A DNA stretch of 64,000 nucleotides from Pelecanus crispus (GCF_030463565.1 NC_134644.1:151677967-151741966), one strand, 5' to 3'; counted from the first letter of the stretch, positions 38,901 to 53,153 are shown. Numbers and translations are program-made. Notes: generated by a model not told the origin, from the letters alone.

Positions 38901-41170
38901 AATCAAAGTACCTGTGATTCTTGCTTAAGTAATCCTGTACCTTGGATTGATTTTGGATGTGGACTAGTTTAAATAAATATATTAGAGAGTTAGTGCGTGA
39001 TTGGAAGTGTCCCCAAGGATGATTCCTCAGATTCAGCCGTCAATAAAATGCAAAGGTCATTTTCACAAAAATAATTTAAAAGTGTTTGCACACCAAAGTG
39101 ACAAGTATCCAAGAAGGATGTCAGGATACCCACCAAATAAATGGCATAGAAGTGATGAATTGTAAGTTAGTGCATTCCTTCATTCTGAAAAGAAGTGATG
39201 TAAAATGGCAACTTCCTTCACAGAACTTGTCACCAAATGATGAAGATGAATCAGCACTGCTCTTTACTGCCTACTGACCTTTCTGTGAAAGAAAGCTAGA
39301 TGCTGTTCGTTCTTGTTTAGAAAAAACTCCGGAAAGGTATGAAAGACTTAAGTTTGCCCAGGTGTCATTAAAAAGCTGGATTTAATCTTAATAACTTTTA
39401 TTTCTGACATTTAGTGTATGAGATGGGGGAGAACATCAGGTCCTGGTCACACTTGAAGGGCTGCAATAACTTTCAGTAACCAGTTAGCTGGAAGGAGGGT
39501 TTGAGAGGTCTGGGTGGCAAGGCTGCTATGTATAAAATGTAGGTCCATATACAGATCTCCTTTGGTTCCTTTCACTGTAGCATTTTGAGCGTGCCAGTGC
39601 ATCTGAGCACCTACATATTGACTGTAAAAGTGTGCAAATTCTTGAACTGCTGAGAGCTCATTTTGAAAATGGGCAACTTGGCATTGCTTTGGGTGTATCT
39701 ACTTTCCCATGGAAAATTCAGTTTGTTTCTGTGCTGTACCTGAGTTGATTTTACAATATTAGATGCAAACTCAAAAGCTGCATGGAAGAACAACGTTCAT
39801 CACTCTTGAATAAGATTGATTAATCAGACTATTTTGAGATGCAGCTAAGGAGCATTTTAGGGATGCTGCTGCAGTCATCAGAACTGTGAAGAAATCAAAT
39901 GAAATATCCTCAACCATCAGCAACAAAAAGGAGATTTAATGTGAGTGTTTGAAAACACTTGGCTAGACAGAGGCCTGCAAGTGGAATATATATAGTTATT
40001 ATATTATGTTTTTATTATATTCTCATTCCTAACTGATTGCCCAATGCCGAGGTATTTGTGTGTCTTCCAAAGATATATTGAAAGAGCATACAATGTATGT
40101 TTTCTTCTCCATTTCTCCCTACAGGAAGCAAGATGGATGGTGCCAAAATGGGTGTTCCTCACCCTGGGATGCATGAAGGCTGTTGGCCACCTGCTCCGCT
40201 GGGAGCACCGACTGAACGTGGGTCCTCTGGGGCTGGAAGTATGAGTTTGACTGAATTTAATGTAGTGTTGAATAAATTAACTGTGCATCGTTCTTATCCT
40301 GGTCCTCCACACAGGACTGCATTACACCCTCAATTACTGAATCCTGAGTAATTCTGTTGTTTTATAGATGAAAACAGTTCTGTTCTTTTTGCAAACAATA
40401 GCCATTGGGATTTGGGAACTTGGAATTCTTTTTAGCTTGTATTCATTTCCGTTATGTGTAACTGCTCTTGAGTGAGCAAGATAAAACTTAAAAAGTGTTA
40501 CCAGAAGAGACAGGATGTCTTCAAGCAAACTTGAGACTAACATCATTCTATTATACCTACTTTGATTTATTTTTGGACTTATTTTTTATTTATTTGAGCT
40601 TACTAGCTAATGTTATTTCAACATTGATTTTCAGGAAAAAGGCTTCATAATGTCATTTCAAATTGGTTCTGCCACTTAATTTCAGACCTTCTTGTCTTCT
40701 ATGTATTTATCCTGAGTTAGTTTGTCTGTTATTTTTTTAAATTATAAATTATTTATTTTCTTTACATTCTTTAGAAATATATGGTAGCTGTGAGAGTTGA
40801 AGGCATCAGAAGAATGCCAAGGTGCAAGTTTCCAGTCTCATAGGGTGTGTGCCCTGTGGGTTTCTGGAGGACCTCAAAAATGAAATAGCGTAGCTGTATG
40901 TTTACACATATACAGGATGTATGCAAACTCTCACTCTAAACATTTGCTGTTAAAAGGATTAATGGGTAATGTATTGAACCTGTTTTTTTAAAGGTAATCA
41001 AAGGAATTGTTAATACAGTGAATTGTATATTAGATGGTCATTTGAAGTTCTACTTAAAAATGGAATGATACAGCAACCTCAAAGGTCATTTTATGAGGTG
41101 GTCTAAGAAACGACAATTTCTGGAGTAGAAAAATCTGTCTCATTAATCTCTTACTGGTATCTGAATAGTT
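35913..41170. other. Intergenic DNA, no gene recognised
   Basis: AT-rich sequence with a short (TA)n at about 37616-37629. Several chance frames of 60-120 codons lack domains, codon bias or splice context. Confidence 0.6.
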
Positions 41171-41405
41171 CAATAGTGGTATGGATGAAGAACAACTTAC
41201 TAATATATTCTGTTTAGATTTTCACAAGCCCTTGATAAAATTATCACAACTGGCCACTAAAGAAATTCAGGAGGTAGTTTTGCATGGGGAAATTAGGCCC
41301 CTAAATATGTATTTAAATAACTTTATTCAAGTTATAGGCATTAATAGCATTTCTAACCTTGAAGGTTTTCTTAATGCTGTAGGAACTTACATTTTCCACT
41401 GGTAA
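41160..41405 (+). mobile_element. Decayed LINE reverse-transcriptase fragment
   Basis: One + frame reads MDEEQLTNIFCLDFHKPLIK and later QEVVLHGE. These resemble, in order, the DEG...YLDFxKAFD box and the QRVVxNG segment of CR1/L2-like reverse transcriptases, with material missing between them. The frame is preceded by a stop and carries key substitutions, so it cannot be active. It may belong to an old family distinct from the younger CR1 copies. Confidence 0.4.
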
Positions 41406-44400
41406 AATCGCTCAGTTCCCTTGTTTTTCCTGCCGAGCATGTGCAAAACCATCTTGACAGCTCCAGGCTGCTAAGCCCCAAAGAAATACATAAAATAAGC
41501 ATTTTCTTGCAAGTTTCCTCTCAACTGCCTGTCAACTTCAGTTTTGCATCCCAGCAACCAATTTCAACTCATTTTATTTTATACTGACTACATTTATCAC
41601 AATTTATTTTATATTCTTGATAGGATATTGAAAGAGGCTCTCAGGGCCACAGATTGCTGCTGAAATGTTAGACAACATTTGGCATGAACAGGATCAGAAA
41701 TTAAAAACTGGCATTTTTTAGCCTGGTTGCCTTTGAAATGAGGTTTATGAGATTGTGTTGTTTATCTCTCTGTACATTCAGCAATTCCCCTTAAAAACTT
41801 TGGGACCCAATTTCAACCAAATTTGAAAGATGAGCTGAAATCTCAAGATAAATAAGGTCTGTGAAAAACTGCAGCTGTACAGAGGACAAAGCGCGTAATT
41901 AAATGCCTGCGCTGTGGAAAAGGCAGGTGGAAGCCAGCCTTTATATAGCGGTTGAGAGCCGCCAGCCTGCCAGTGTATGCTCAAAGATTTTTTGATTGAG
42001 CATAGCATGTGCCCTATATGGAGAGTGGGTTTCGGAAGAGAACCTGAGGTTGTTATGGCAGAGGAGATTTTAGGAGACAAAGAACACAAGTCCATGAAAA
42101 TGATTACTCAAACCCCGCCTTGTTTGCTTTATTTCTTGCAGAGCAACTTGATTCTCTTGCCCTGCCTCTTCTTCCTCCTTCCCATCCTGAACACCTTTTT
42201 TCCTCCCAGAATCTCCAGAGTCTGTTACTGTCTTTGTATTCTCCTTGCTCTTCTGGCTCAGCATCAGTTTCTGTAACTTAACTGGCCTAAGAATTCTGTC
42301 TGATTTAGTAATGAGGTCTCAGATATACCCTGGTGGGAGCCAGTTAATGGCTGTTTCTTCATCCAGAAAGTTCAACCGGGCTGTTAGGATGTGCTCATAT
42401 CAATAGCTGTAACAAAACTAATTGGTGCTGACCCCTTTCCATTCTGACTAGAGAATCTCCTGCTTTGGTATTTATACTCATCAGACATTTGCAGATTCTT
42501 ATTGTGCCCCCCTGACAGCTACCTGACATTTTAAAGATCCAGCTGTTGTGTGGTGGGACTAGTGAATCTAGTTTAAAAGCAGCTGACTGGAATTAAGCAA
42601 ATTATTATTTTTTTTTTAATCTCTACACACATTTCAAATAGTACATCCAACCCAACATCACAATGTTTTTAGAATATTCCTGTGAGATATGGAGGCTCAC
42701 GATTGTCCCGCAGGGTCTGTATTGCTCTAAAAAAACGTGTGAGAGTTGTATACCTTACAAATTAGCTTAGCTGGAGAAACAAAGAAAAATGCCTTGTCTC
42801 CTTTTTGTCTTTTCTGTCAGGTTCTTCTCAAGATGGATACCTTATCTAGCATGGAAACTTCTTGTAGCTTTCCTCTGGTCAGTTACCTAAAGAGGACACA
42901 ATTGAGCTGATGTCAAAACAAAGAATAGACATACATAGTACTGGGCTGTGATAAAAGCTGCTCTTCTGCACAACTTCCCTGCTTGTGAAACCTGTCTGGT
43001 TTTGCATAATAGATCAGCCCCAGGAAGCATAAAATCAGTGGGAGTGCTTGCAGTGTGGCCAAGTTACAGTTTTACAGTCGTTTAAAGGTCAGCAGCAAAT
43101 TGACATCTACACCCAGCCCTGCAGGATAAGGCTCTGTAGGGGCAAAGCTCTCAGGCAAATGGCCACATGATTTCCCTGTGGCCATATGGAAAACCTGAAG
43201 CCAAATAAGGGGCTGAGATTCCACCCTGTCACTTGCAAGCCAGGGCCAGAGTTACCAAGCCAATCTTTCTCGTCATTTATCTAGGGCAGACTTTGAAACC
43301 TAAGCCTTGAGGAAAGATTTTTGAAGCAAAACCTCCAGGCTTAAGGTCTCACAGGGCAGGTACTCCTTTTTCCCCAACTTGTGGAGTCTCTTTTTCTTAT
43401 TACTTGACTTGAAAACGGGGTTTCGATGAGAAGAAAGTTCAACTGCTGAAGGAGAGTACCAAGTTTATGGATGTTATTATCTCTCAAATAGTTAATGTCT
43501 CACTTCTCAGTTAAACATTTTTTTCTTTCAAACTTGGTAGGCTTCTGGCTAGGCTAATTAAGAGTGCAACTAGGCTGTAACCAAATGGTCTCTATGATAC
43601 GATAAGCAGCATGCGAGCAGCAATAATAGGAGTAGACTAACTTCAGAATGTTGTGAGTTCCTCTGAGCTTCACCAACAGATTTGTTGATCAGCTCCAGAT
43701 TTTACAATGTCATTTTTCTTCTTCTTCTTTAACAGAAAAACTTCTTTAACAGAAAAACTGTCATCAGAGCTGGTTACAGCTCACGCCTGCAAATGCAAAA
43801 AGTTGTATGGAGACAACAGCGCACAGAAGACTTGCTAGGCCATGGATTAAGATGCACACCAGTGCCAATTTTCAGAGAAGATGGTTTGCACAAGGAAAGA
43901 TCAGAACTCAAAAGCAGAGATTGGGTACTCTTTTAAGGAGAATAGGTGGAGGGACAAGATTTGGGGGAAAAAACTAAACCCAAAAAACCTAGTGTAGAAA
44001 ATGTTCCGCCTGCTGCGAAAATAAAAAAGGAGGAGGGTATTAAAAGAAGTCTGAGGCATATCTAGTTACAAAATTTGTCTGAAGAAAAAGAAGCAATAAA
44101 AATCACTACAAAGGATGAAATCCATAGATGGTCTTAAAGGATGGAAAGATTGGTACTGCATCCTGCAACTCTGGGAAAAGCAATGGGGCGGGGATGTTAA
44201 CAAGCAGATTATAAGACAAGGTGGAGATTCAGAAGTGTCCAGCTAGAGCTCTGGTTGATGTTCAGGCAGGAAGCTCTTGAAATGTCCTGAACTCATGGAG
44301 CATGCTTAAATCCATGAGTCCGTGCGGTATATACTACAGCTGCTCAGCACTGAACAAGAAGCTCTCCAAACTATTTATTTTCTCCATCTCCTACAGATAG

Positions 44401-47400
44401 CTGGTGGTGAAGCAAACAAGGTTAGGAGTTCTCTTTCTGATGAAACTTTTAAGCTCTTGGTGTGCAGGTACTTGATCTGCAATACCAAACTTGTCCCTCA
44501 AACAGCTGGACGCAAACTCGGGGAGGACTTTTCCTGCAGATTCTCAGGTAACAAGCTAGGCTGACATATGTGTACCTCAGCTGTAAATCCAGAAGCCTCT
44601 CCTGGCACTTGTGCAGTGTGCCACTCCCGGGAAGATTTGGGAGTTTGCTAGGCATGTCCTGCCCCCGGCTTACGTGGTCCCTGGCACCACTCCGAGATTC
44701 ACAGAAAAATTTATATCTCCAGCGTATCACCTCTCCAAGTAAACAAGGCACAGCAGCTCAAAGGATGTTCAGAGGGCTCTTCAACAGATTTATTTGGATA
44801 TACACGGCACTGAAGCGCTCTATTTCTATGCCCTGGTGCTTTGCCACCAACCAAACATCCTGCCCCTTGCCGTGATCTTCCTCCCACAGACCAGCCTTGC
44901 TGGTGATTTTGGCCTGCTCCTCCCTTCCCCAGCACTCCCTGGAGAGCTTCTTCTTGCTCTGACAAATTCTCCCTTGGCAACAATAGCTCCTGCTGGGTTC
45001 CTCCCAGTCTGTGGTCATGGCTACTGGGGTGTGAAGTGTTCTGCCCACCTGAGCCAGAAATGCTCGGCAGCTCCGCTGACAGCATAACAAAGAGCAAGTC
45101 ATCATCTGAATTGTACCCAGCCATCGGCACAGTCTCAGCCGGAAGGGCTGGATGTGAGAATACCTGGCCCGAACACTGCAAACTCTCCAATTATTTTTTC
45201 AGCTCTAACAGCCTGCAAACTGCTTCAAATTTATGACTCCATCCTGCACGTAATTTAAAAGCGCATTTTCTTCAGAGAAGAAATAAATTGCAAAAATAAA
45301 AATGTTTCCCTACCTAAAAACGAGCCTGTGTTATGTTTGGGGAGTGAAAGAGAATCCCCAAACTAGATTACAAAAATACACAGTATATTATTTTGATTAC
45401 AGTTGTTCTAACTGAATATTTTTACAGATCTGAAAATGTCCAAAGGCATTTAAAAATAAAGGAGGCACTATTTTTCTTTTGCTCCTAGGGCTTTAAAATG
45501 TTAATTCTATCTCCATATTTGCTAGAGGGCCTCTTCCCTGCTTCTTTTATACTGAGCTTCCTAAGATAGATATTGGTTTTCTTGGGTTTTTTTGGGGAGG
45601 GTCTTAATTAATCTGAATGAAACATTTTCAGAGAAGGCTGGCTGCTGAGCCCACAAAACCATTGACAATGCAAAACCAGGGTTTGTGAGAGGTGCAGTAC
45701 CAGTTGGGGCTTGTTCTGTAACCTAGTGGGGGGCATCTTTGCTGGACCAAGTGCATGTGCTCTTTTCCTGTCACACCTGTTGCGTCTTCCTTGGAGCATA
45801 TGTTCATTACTGTCAAGTTAATGACCCCGTGCAGTTGGCTGCCTGCAATGCCAACGGGAATGCCTTTCATCAGGTTGGGGGGCATTATCACGTGGTTTCC
45901 TTGTGGAGATGAAAATGGCAGGTGTCTGCATAAGTTTGTTTCTTCCCATCTTGTTTTTATGATGAAGTAAGCCAAGGTCTGATTTGTTATCTATAGGATA
46001 GTTTCAGTCTTTCACCATACTGCTTACAGCTTCAAGGAGGGTGCTAGGGAACCCTGATACTCCATAGAGAGGTATTCTGAGTTTATTTACTTTACACAGT
46101 AATAATCACCAGATAAGATACAGAAGTAGTCCTTAGGGCACAGAGCAGAACCAGATCTCCTTGCCCTCAGCTGCAAGCTCTGGCCAGCAGAACAGCAGGC
46201 TGTGATTGCTCTCAGGATCAATGTTCCGTCATTAATTTTTGGACAAATATGACAAATTTGTAGCAGGAGCTAAAGGTGGCCTTGTGGAGCCTGATAGCAA
46301 GAGTATGTCCTGAAGAAGTGGGTTTGTCTTCTCCCAGATGGACGAGTGAATTGAATGTGGGTCCCCTGTGTCTTGCGTGAATAGTCTTCCCACTGAAGTG
46401 CTGGGTTAAGGTGATGGGGAAGAGAAGGTAGGCAACTTCATTCACTGTTTGAAAGGAAAACAAGATAGCTGCTTGCTCTTCTCCCAGCTCCATCTTCAGA
46501 AGAAGCAACTGGCCCTAAACTCCTGGCAAAGAGGGATCCTTCCCTGCAACCTGGATGCAGGCAGAGTGAAGATGCACCGTTGGAGAGATGGTGCAGGGGA
46601 TCTGGAGGCCAGGCCTGTGCACGCTGAAGCAACAGTGTTTTCAGGAGACGACTGGCATGGCTTCAGTGGGGCTGCGTCATGCACAGCAAGTAGAAGGTAT
46701 CCCTCTACGTAGGCAGAGAGCCTGTCCTCCGGGAAGTACCAAAATCTTGCCAGAACTTGATATGAGGTAGGTGGGGAGGAAAGGGAGGTTTCCATGTTTT
46801 ACGCTGAAACGACATGCATATTTACAAGCCTCCGTGTTCACGGTCTTTCTTTCTGTGCTCCGTATAAACAGGAGCCAGTCCCAGTTAGAAGGCAGCTGCG
46901 TATGGGATGGGCTGTGGGTTGCTATTGTTATTTCCATAACACTTGCGTGTAAAGATGTCAACCTGTGCTGAGACCCAGTTAGGCTATAAACACAGCAAGC
47001 TGGAATCCCTTGGAGAAACAGAAAGATAGATGACTTGCCGGCAGTCAAACATAAGTCAGTGGCAAAAATAGTACCTGGTCTTTGGACTGAAAAACCAGCA
47101 TGGAATCAGCCTGGTTTGTCTTGTGCTTCCCACAGCTTGCAGACGGATATGAGTATGTTGGGCTGAATTGGGATCTGTTAGATCTAATTGAGCCTTAATT
47201 GTAATAAATTAAACAATTAAAATAATGAAGATCAGGCACAATCAAATTTCAAAACAAAGAGATTTAGGAAGATTAGACTGTTAAAACTGTACAGATGATG
47301 CCATTAATCGTGGAGGAGGTCCAACATAAACGATACAATATCTAGCCAGCTGGGAAGACGGCAAACTGGAGGTAATATCAGGTTCCCAGCATGAAATGTA

Positions 47401-50400
47401 AGGGAGTAAATGGATTTTCCCCTTCCATTTTACAGCTTTATTTTTAGACAGGAGCAAAATACTGAACATATCAAAACATGGATATGTGTGCACATATAAC
47501 ATAGGTGTGATGGCTGAGTCATACAAATTTGTGGACTTCAAGGAGGCAGGGAGTTCACAGTTTAAAATGCTTGGTGAATTATATATACTACTGTGCTTCC
47601 CATTTATGCTTCCAAGAGTTATTCCGTTATTTATAGTAACTTTAGCACTGAGGAAGCTGGCTTTGACTGACAACTCTGTGAGCAGAAGTTGTTCTTTGTC
47701 CATAAAACAGGTACAGCACTTCAGGAGATGAGAGGGGGCTTTGGGCCCCACGCTCATTCCTTTCCTGGCCTCTCCAGGGATCTCATCGTCACTGTTATCA
47801 ACAGTAATGCATTTATGACACTTTTTCATTTGTGAGAAGAACCCGCTGTGGTGTTCACATGAAGCCAGGCTCCCCCCAGGAAGCCCAGAGCTGGTGGAAG
47901 GTCCTGGAGCCCCCGGCACAAAGCCATGGGGAGGGAGTGCTGCAAAACGCCCCGAAGCTGTTTGTTGGAGGCAGAGCATGGGGAAGAACAATATGTAACA
48001 GTTGATAATGGAAAAGCAGGTAAATGTGACCAAAAGCCTGGCCTGCAGTTCACAGGTAAAATGATTTTACCAGAAAAGGAAATTCTTTTTAAAAAGCCAA
48101 AGAACAAAGACATTTGAGGCCTCCTCTGGGAAATAAGGATGAGCAATCTAAACTGCGGGTTTTCTTTGTATAATCGAACACTGTATTCCTGGAGGGATCT
48201 TTTTATTTGGTTCTTTGCTCTCTCTGATTCCTCTCGACGATGTACACAAGCTGCAGTACAGAAAATAGAGATAGTCAGAGAGAGATAACGCTGTACCGAG
48301 AGAATTTAATTAATAGGTCCTTGTGGGACTGTGGGTAACTATGGAAAGAATGGAGGAAGATGAGCAAAAAGAAATCCTCCTAAAGTCTGAATGTATTAAA
48401 TATTTCATTGAAAGAAAGCAAAAGAGGCACCAAAAGGAGTTTATAATTCTTGGAAAACCTAAAAAAGAATATTAGGCAATGTATTCTCTTTTTCAGTTTT
48501 GCTTTAGACAAACTTAGTACTGCGCCACTTCCAAGCAGGAGAATTTGGGCCAAGGATTTAGCAATAAACATCTGAAGACCTCAGGAAGAGCAAGGGACTG
48601 GGGAAACCGAACAAAAGAAAAGACTCACTCCCTTTTTTAAAAACCACCACCTTTTACAGTTCTTCAGGAGACACATGTGAAGTCCTGCACGGGTGGATGC
48701 CACACACACCAAGACGCAAATGCTAGACACCCATTGCTGCACAGCAGGCAGCAGATAGACAACAGCAATGCTGCTTAATTTTGGGCTGACCCAGGAAGGA
48801 AAGATTTTTGGCATACTGATCTTGACCTCTCTCTTCTGTCCTGTCAGCTGTTACTTCCCGGTGCCCTTGGGCTGGATGAATTTGCTCTTGCTGATGGCCT
48901 TTATATAGCTCCCTGCCCTGGTACTGGTGTTGAAGCTGGGCTTTTAGGTTTTTGGGTAGATCTTGGAACTGCAGATTAAAATCACATATCCCTGCTTTTA
49001 TTAGAAGCTTTGCTGAGGTGCAGAAGTTGCTGGAAGCCTGATACTCTCCACCATTTACTGTCTGTGAATTATGTAGATACTCATATTTTTAATTTCCTTT
49101 CATTTAGCGGTGTGTGCAGGACCTCTGTCATGACCAGCAGGGAACTCTCCCCTGAGTACAGAGGGGCGATTCAGTGTCTGTGCCAACCCTGGCTTGTAAA
49201 AGCCTGGCAGCTCTTGACAAACAAAGCCTAGAAACGTTGCTATTAAAAGCATTTATTGAATAAATCCATATGTGGCAAAATGATAGCTGCAAAAAGCAGT
49301 GGAATTGTTTTTTAATGGATAAATCTTATTTGAAAGGTAAAGCTGAGCTGCGAAAGCTCAGGGAACAGTCACCTGAGGATAGAGCTTTGAGCAATGTGGG
49401 AAAAATTAGAACCACTGTGAACAATATAGAGGATAATAGATTTGAGAACATGTCTGCTTTGAGTGGGAGCTTTTATGTAAAGAAAAGAGAGGATAAGCCT
49501 GGATTTAACTTCAGTATTTGAACGCTCTCACAAATAGAGATAGGAGAACAAACCCTTGTTCCCTTTAGCAAGCCTGCAGCAGTTAGAAACAAGAGGACCC
49601 CTGTTCTTCTATGCAGGGGTCAGCAGCCTGCAAAGGGGTACTGTGGGCAGGCTCTGACCTCCCAGCGAGCCACCCAACTGAGCTGCAAGGCCCCCAGATC
49701 TGCCTTTGCACCTTGGCTACGGGTCGCACCAGCGCGTCAGTCTGTGCGCAGCCTTTATGTTTAAGGGAGGCAGGGTCTGAGCTTGGCTGGTTGAAATCTC
49801 CCTTCGGCGGGGAGCAGAGGAGCAGTGATTGTGTAAAGGCTGTTGCAACAACTGAAGAGCAACTCTGCTGAAAATCCAAAATTGCCATGGGAGAGGATCC
49901 TATTTTTGTGTCTCTCTGCTTAAAGTGTCTTTGCTTTGGCCTTGCTTGGGTGGTCAGAACTTGCTCTAGACACCAAAAAAGAAGAAGAAGAAAGAAAAGG
50001 TCATTCTTTAAAAAGAGGCATCTGGACAGTATTTAGTCATAAAAATAAACCAACATTGGCTATCTGAATTGTTTCATAGGATGTTGAAAAGAATCTGTCA
50101 TGATGGGCTTTTGGCAGGTGATAGCTGGGGGTGGATATTTCCTGGTGAGGGATGGGAAGCCCTTTATTGGAACCAGCAAAGGCAGATGTAGTGACCCAGA
50201 GGTGCAAAATAGCCTCTCTGGGAATGAGCAGTCTCCAGTGAGGACAGATGGCTCCTGTGACTGCTGCTGACATACATGAATGCAGTATGGAAACACTCAA
50301 ACTAATTCAGGAATTTCTTGGCACACGTAATGTCCACATTAGGGAAATGTTTTACATCATTTGAGGGATGGTCTAGCTTGTCCAGTCCCTTCAAAGAGGT

Positions 50401-51300
50401 TATTGGAGAAACTATGAAAACAGCTTATCAGGATTATAAGGGTTTACTGTAAGATCAGATAGAAATGAAAGGGAGGACAGAAAAATGTTATGGAACAATG
50501 AAAACAAATAACATCTGAAAACATAACATCGGAACTGATCCTGCAGAGCACTCCAGGATTAATATCACATCCTAACTCGTATTTAAGAAGATATTTGGGA
50601 AGTAATGAGTTCAATCTAGTAAGGAACAGATTTTTCAAAATCAGACATAGGAAAACAGTCAGAAGCACCTACTATGTTTGGAATATTACACATGCAGGTG
50701 CAAGTGCCCAATTTAGAAATGAGTCTCTGACATTCCTGCTCACAGTCTAGGAGCAAGTAGATGTTTGTGTGCACCTATTGCTGTAAATCAGTCTCATCAC
50801 CTATGAACATCTTGCTTTCGGAAATGTCAATATTTTCAGGGGGAAAAAAAAAAGTCCTCTCTTCAGTTTCTTCCCAAATAGGATGCCTAATGTTGGTAAA
50901 ATTGTAGACCTTTTATTTCAAGATAGAGCTACACTGGCTTTTCTGTAATAGCAGTTTTCCCATCTATTGCTTCCCAAACTGCTTGTGGTAGAGCTGTGAT
51001 GTATCATCAGAGTGTCATGTGCTCAGTGCTTGCAAACCATCTTTTTATTAGAAAACATCTTAGTGAAAAAAAACATTTTCCAAAATTTTCTACCTTACTC
51101 TTAAAAAAAAAAAAAAAAGACACAGGTAAAAGAAAAAAACTCAGTTCAACACTTTATCCAGGGGAGAATAGCTAGAAAATGGAGAACAGAAGCACATTGT
51201 ATTTAATTCACATGTAAAATTCCCCCTTCGCATTACACGTGAGCCGGGGGTACCACTGCTATATTCCAGTCCCCAACTAAAATAGCTGGAATCCTGTGTA
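41406..51300. other. Intergenic DNA, no gene recognised
   Basis: No RNA gene, clear transposon or exon is recognised. A 17-bp direct tandem repeat (TTCTTTAACAGAAAAAC) lies at 43725-43758. A 250-codon minus-strand frame at 47281-48033 is unusually long for this base composition but matches no family I know. Confidence 0.55.
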
Positions 51301-51512
51301 AGCAAAGCCCATCTCTACTGTCTTGTCTTCTTTCCTCCTTTGCCAGTGGTTATGTTGTTTTGAGGATGAATGCAGGATTCTCTGCTCACTGCCAACCCCA
51401 GCCACGCCATGATGGTTTCTCTTTCTGGAGGAGAGACCTTAACTCCAGACATCTTGCAAAATGCCCCCTGTGTGAGATCCCACCACCGGGAAAAGTAAGA
51501 TGGCTCTGTGAT

Positions 51513-51708
51513 GAAGAAGAAAGAAGAGAAGAGAAGAGAAGAGAAGAGAAGAGAAGAGAAGAGAAGAGAAGAGAAGAGAAGAGAAGAGAAGAGAAGAGAA
51601 GAGAAGAGAAAGAGAAGAGAAGAGAAGAGAAGAGAGAAGAGAAGAGAAGAGAAGAGAAGAGAAGAGAAGAGAAGAGAAGAGAAGAGAAGAGAAGAGAAGA
51701 GAAGAGAA
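51513..51708 (+). repeat. Pure-purine GAGAA/GAAGA pentanucleotide satellite, 196 nt
   Basis: An uninterrupted A/G strand is made of AGAAG-type pentamers, with phase slips near 51611 and 51633. The complementary strand is pure pyrimidine, so the tract can form triplex DNA. Frames translating to Arg/Glu/Lys or Leu/Phe/Ser repeats are artefacts of the repeat. It abuts a CR1 tail. Confidence 0.97.
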
Positions 51709-51770
51709 TAGTTCAGTTGGAAGGAACCTACAATGATCATCTAATCCAACTAGATATTAGATTTTAGCCA
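51709..51770 (-). mobile_element. CR1 3' tail fragment
   Basis: TAGTTCAGTTGGAAGGAACC and ATGATCATCTAATCCAACT match the CR1 3' end in reverse orientation. The copy is cut short after about 60 bp. Its terminal ATAGAAT octamer side has been replaced by the purine satellite. Confidence 0.75.
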
Positions 51771-53153
51771 AGCCCTCTGAAGGGACAGGATGGTGTTTTG
51801 CCACAGAGAAAAGATGTGCTGCAGATGCACTGTCATGTGCACCCCACGCAGGGTGAGCGCTGGGCACGGGCAGCATGGGCGCCGGACTGCAGGCTGGCAC
51901 AGCAACACGATGCATCAGCCCTGGGAAACCAGGCTCGCGGCTGCAGCGGCTGGCGGAGCGGTGCAGATAGCCAGGGCAGCAGTTGCTGTTAGGGGTAAAG
52001 GGAGGGCCCCATCCTGCAACAGCACTTCTGTCTTCACCCTTCCTATCTCTGCACTAGAGGCAGCAGTAACAAGCCTGGTTTTCCGTCACAGTGCTGCCCT
52101 TCCTTCCCCTTTCCTGTAGCAGGAGCAACCCAGCCCTGGCCCCTTGTCCTCAGGATGGCAATATTCAGTGCCACCGGCTCTTCTGGGGAGCCTTCGGCTG
52201 GCTGTGCCTGGAATTCCCCATAGCAGAGGGCTACCATTGAAGCTGGGGAATCACAGCCAGCCTGTGGTTCTAAGGCAGTCTGCAGGAAAGGTATGAATGT
52301 GTCCCTCAGGTGAGTTCTTAGGGAAAAGTCAGATGCTTCAACTAAATTAGGATTCAGAGCTTGCACTCAGGTTTTGCACCAGCAGAATAGCCTGATGGTT
52401 AAGGCAAGGTCAGTGAAACTGGAAAGCTCGCCTGTCTCAGCCTGCAGGGATCTGAATGCACACATCCTTTGGGAATATCGTAACCAGAAAACTGCACTGC
52501 CGCCTGTTAACCAAACCGGACCTCTTCACTGCAGGACCCACTGAGGACTGCCGCCCCGTGCTCACAGCCCTTCGCTGCCTCTTTCTGAGGGAATTTAGGC
52601 AATCTGCTCCAGCCTTGAACCTGTACTATGAACTAGGGAAAGCACTGGACTTGAATGCCTTTGAAATCACTTTGAGCCTTGCATTGCTCTATTTCTCCCA
52701 ACAATTCCCATTTGTATACTGTGACATTTAAGTCTCCCAGACCCTCGAAGCAGAACGGACGGGCGATTATAAACCACATTTGTTGTTCAGCTTGCGCCCC
52801 CCTCCCGTGAACTGAACCGTGAAAATGGAGCTCATGCCGGCTCTGCACTTGTGACCAGGCAGCACCATTGATAAAGCTCCAGGCTGAAGCTTTATGGCCC
52901 GTCCGCAGTGATGGATGCAGAACTTCTGCAGGTGGACAAGGCTTGATATTCAAATAGTCAATCTGATCTCCAGATTCTTCCTTCCACAAGGCCAAAAAAG
53001 CCTCTCAACAGAGAAGGGCTGAGCTGAATTTCCCATCCAAAAATCCTGCTTGGATCTCTGTTTGCAGACTCCCTTTCTTCTTGGCCTCTTCACAATGAAG
53101 GGTGCTGTATAAATGTTATTTATTATCAACCTCCCTGGGACTGGAGAGTGACC

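Noticed and set aside
51315..51767. Frames with Arg/Glu/Lys or Leu/Phe/Ser repeats on both strands
   Set aside because: They are translations of the purine pentanucleotide satellite, not proteins.
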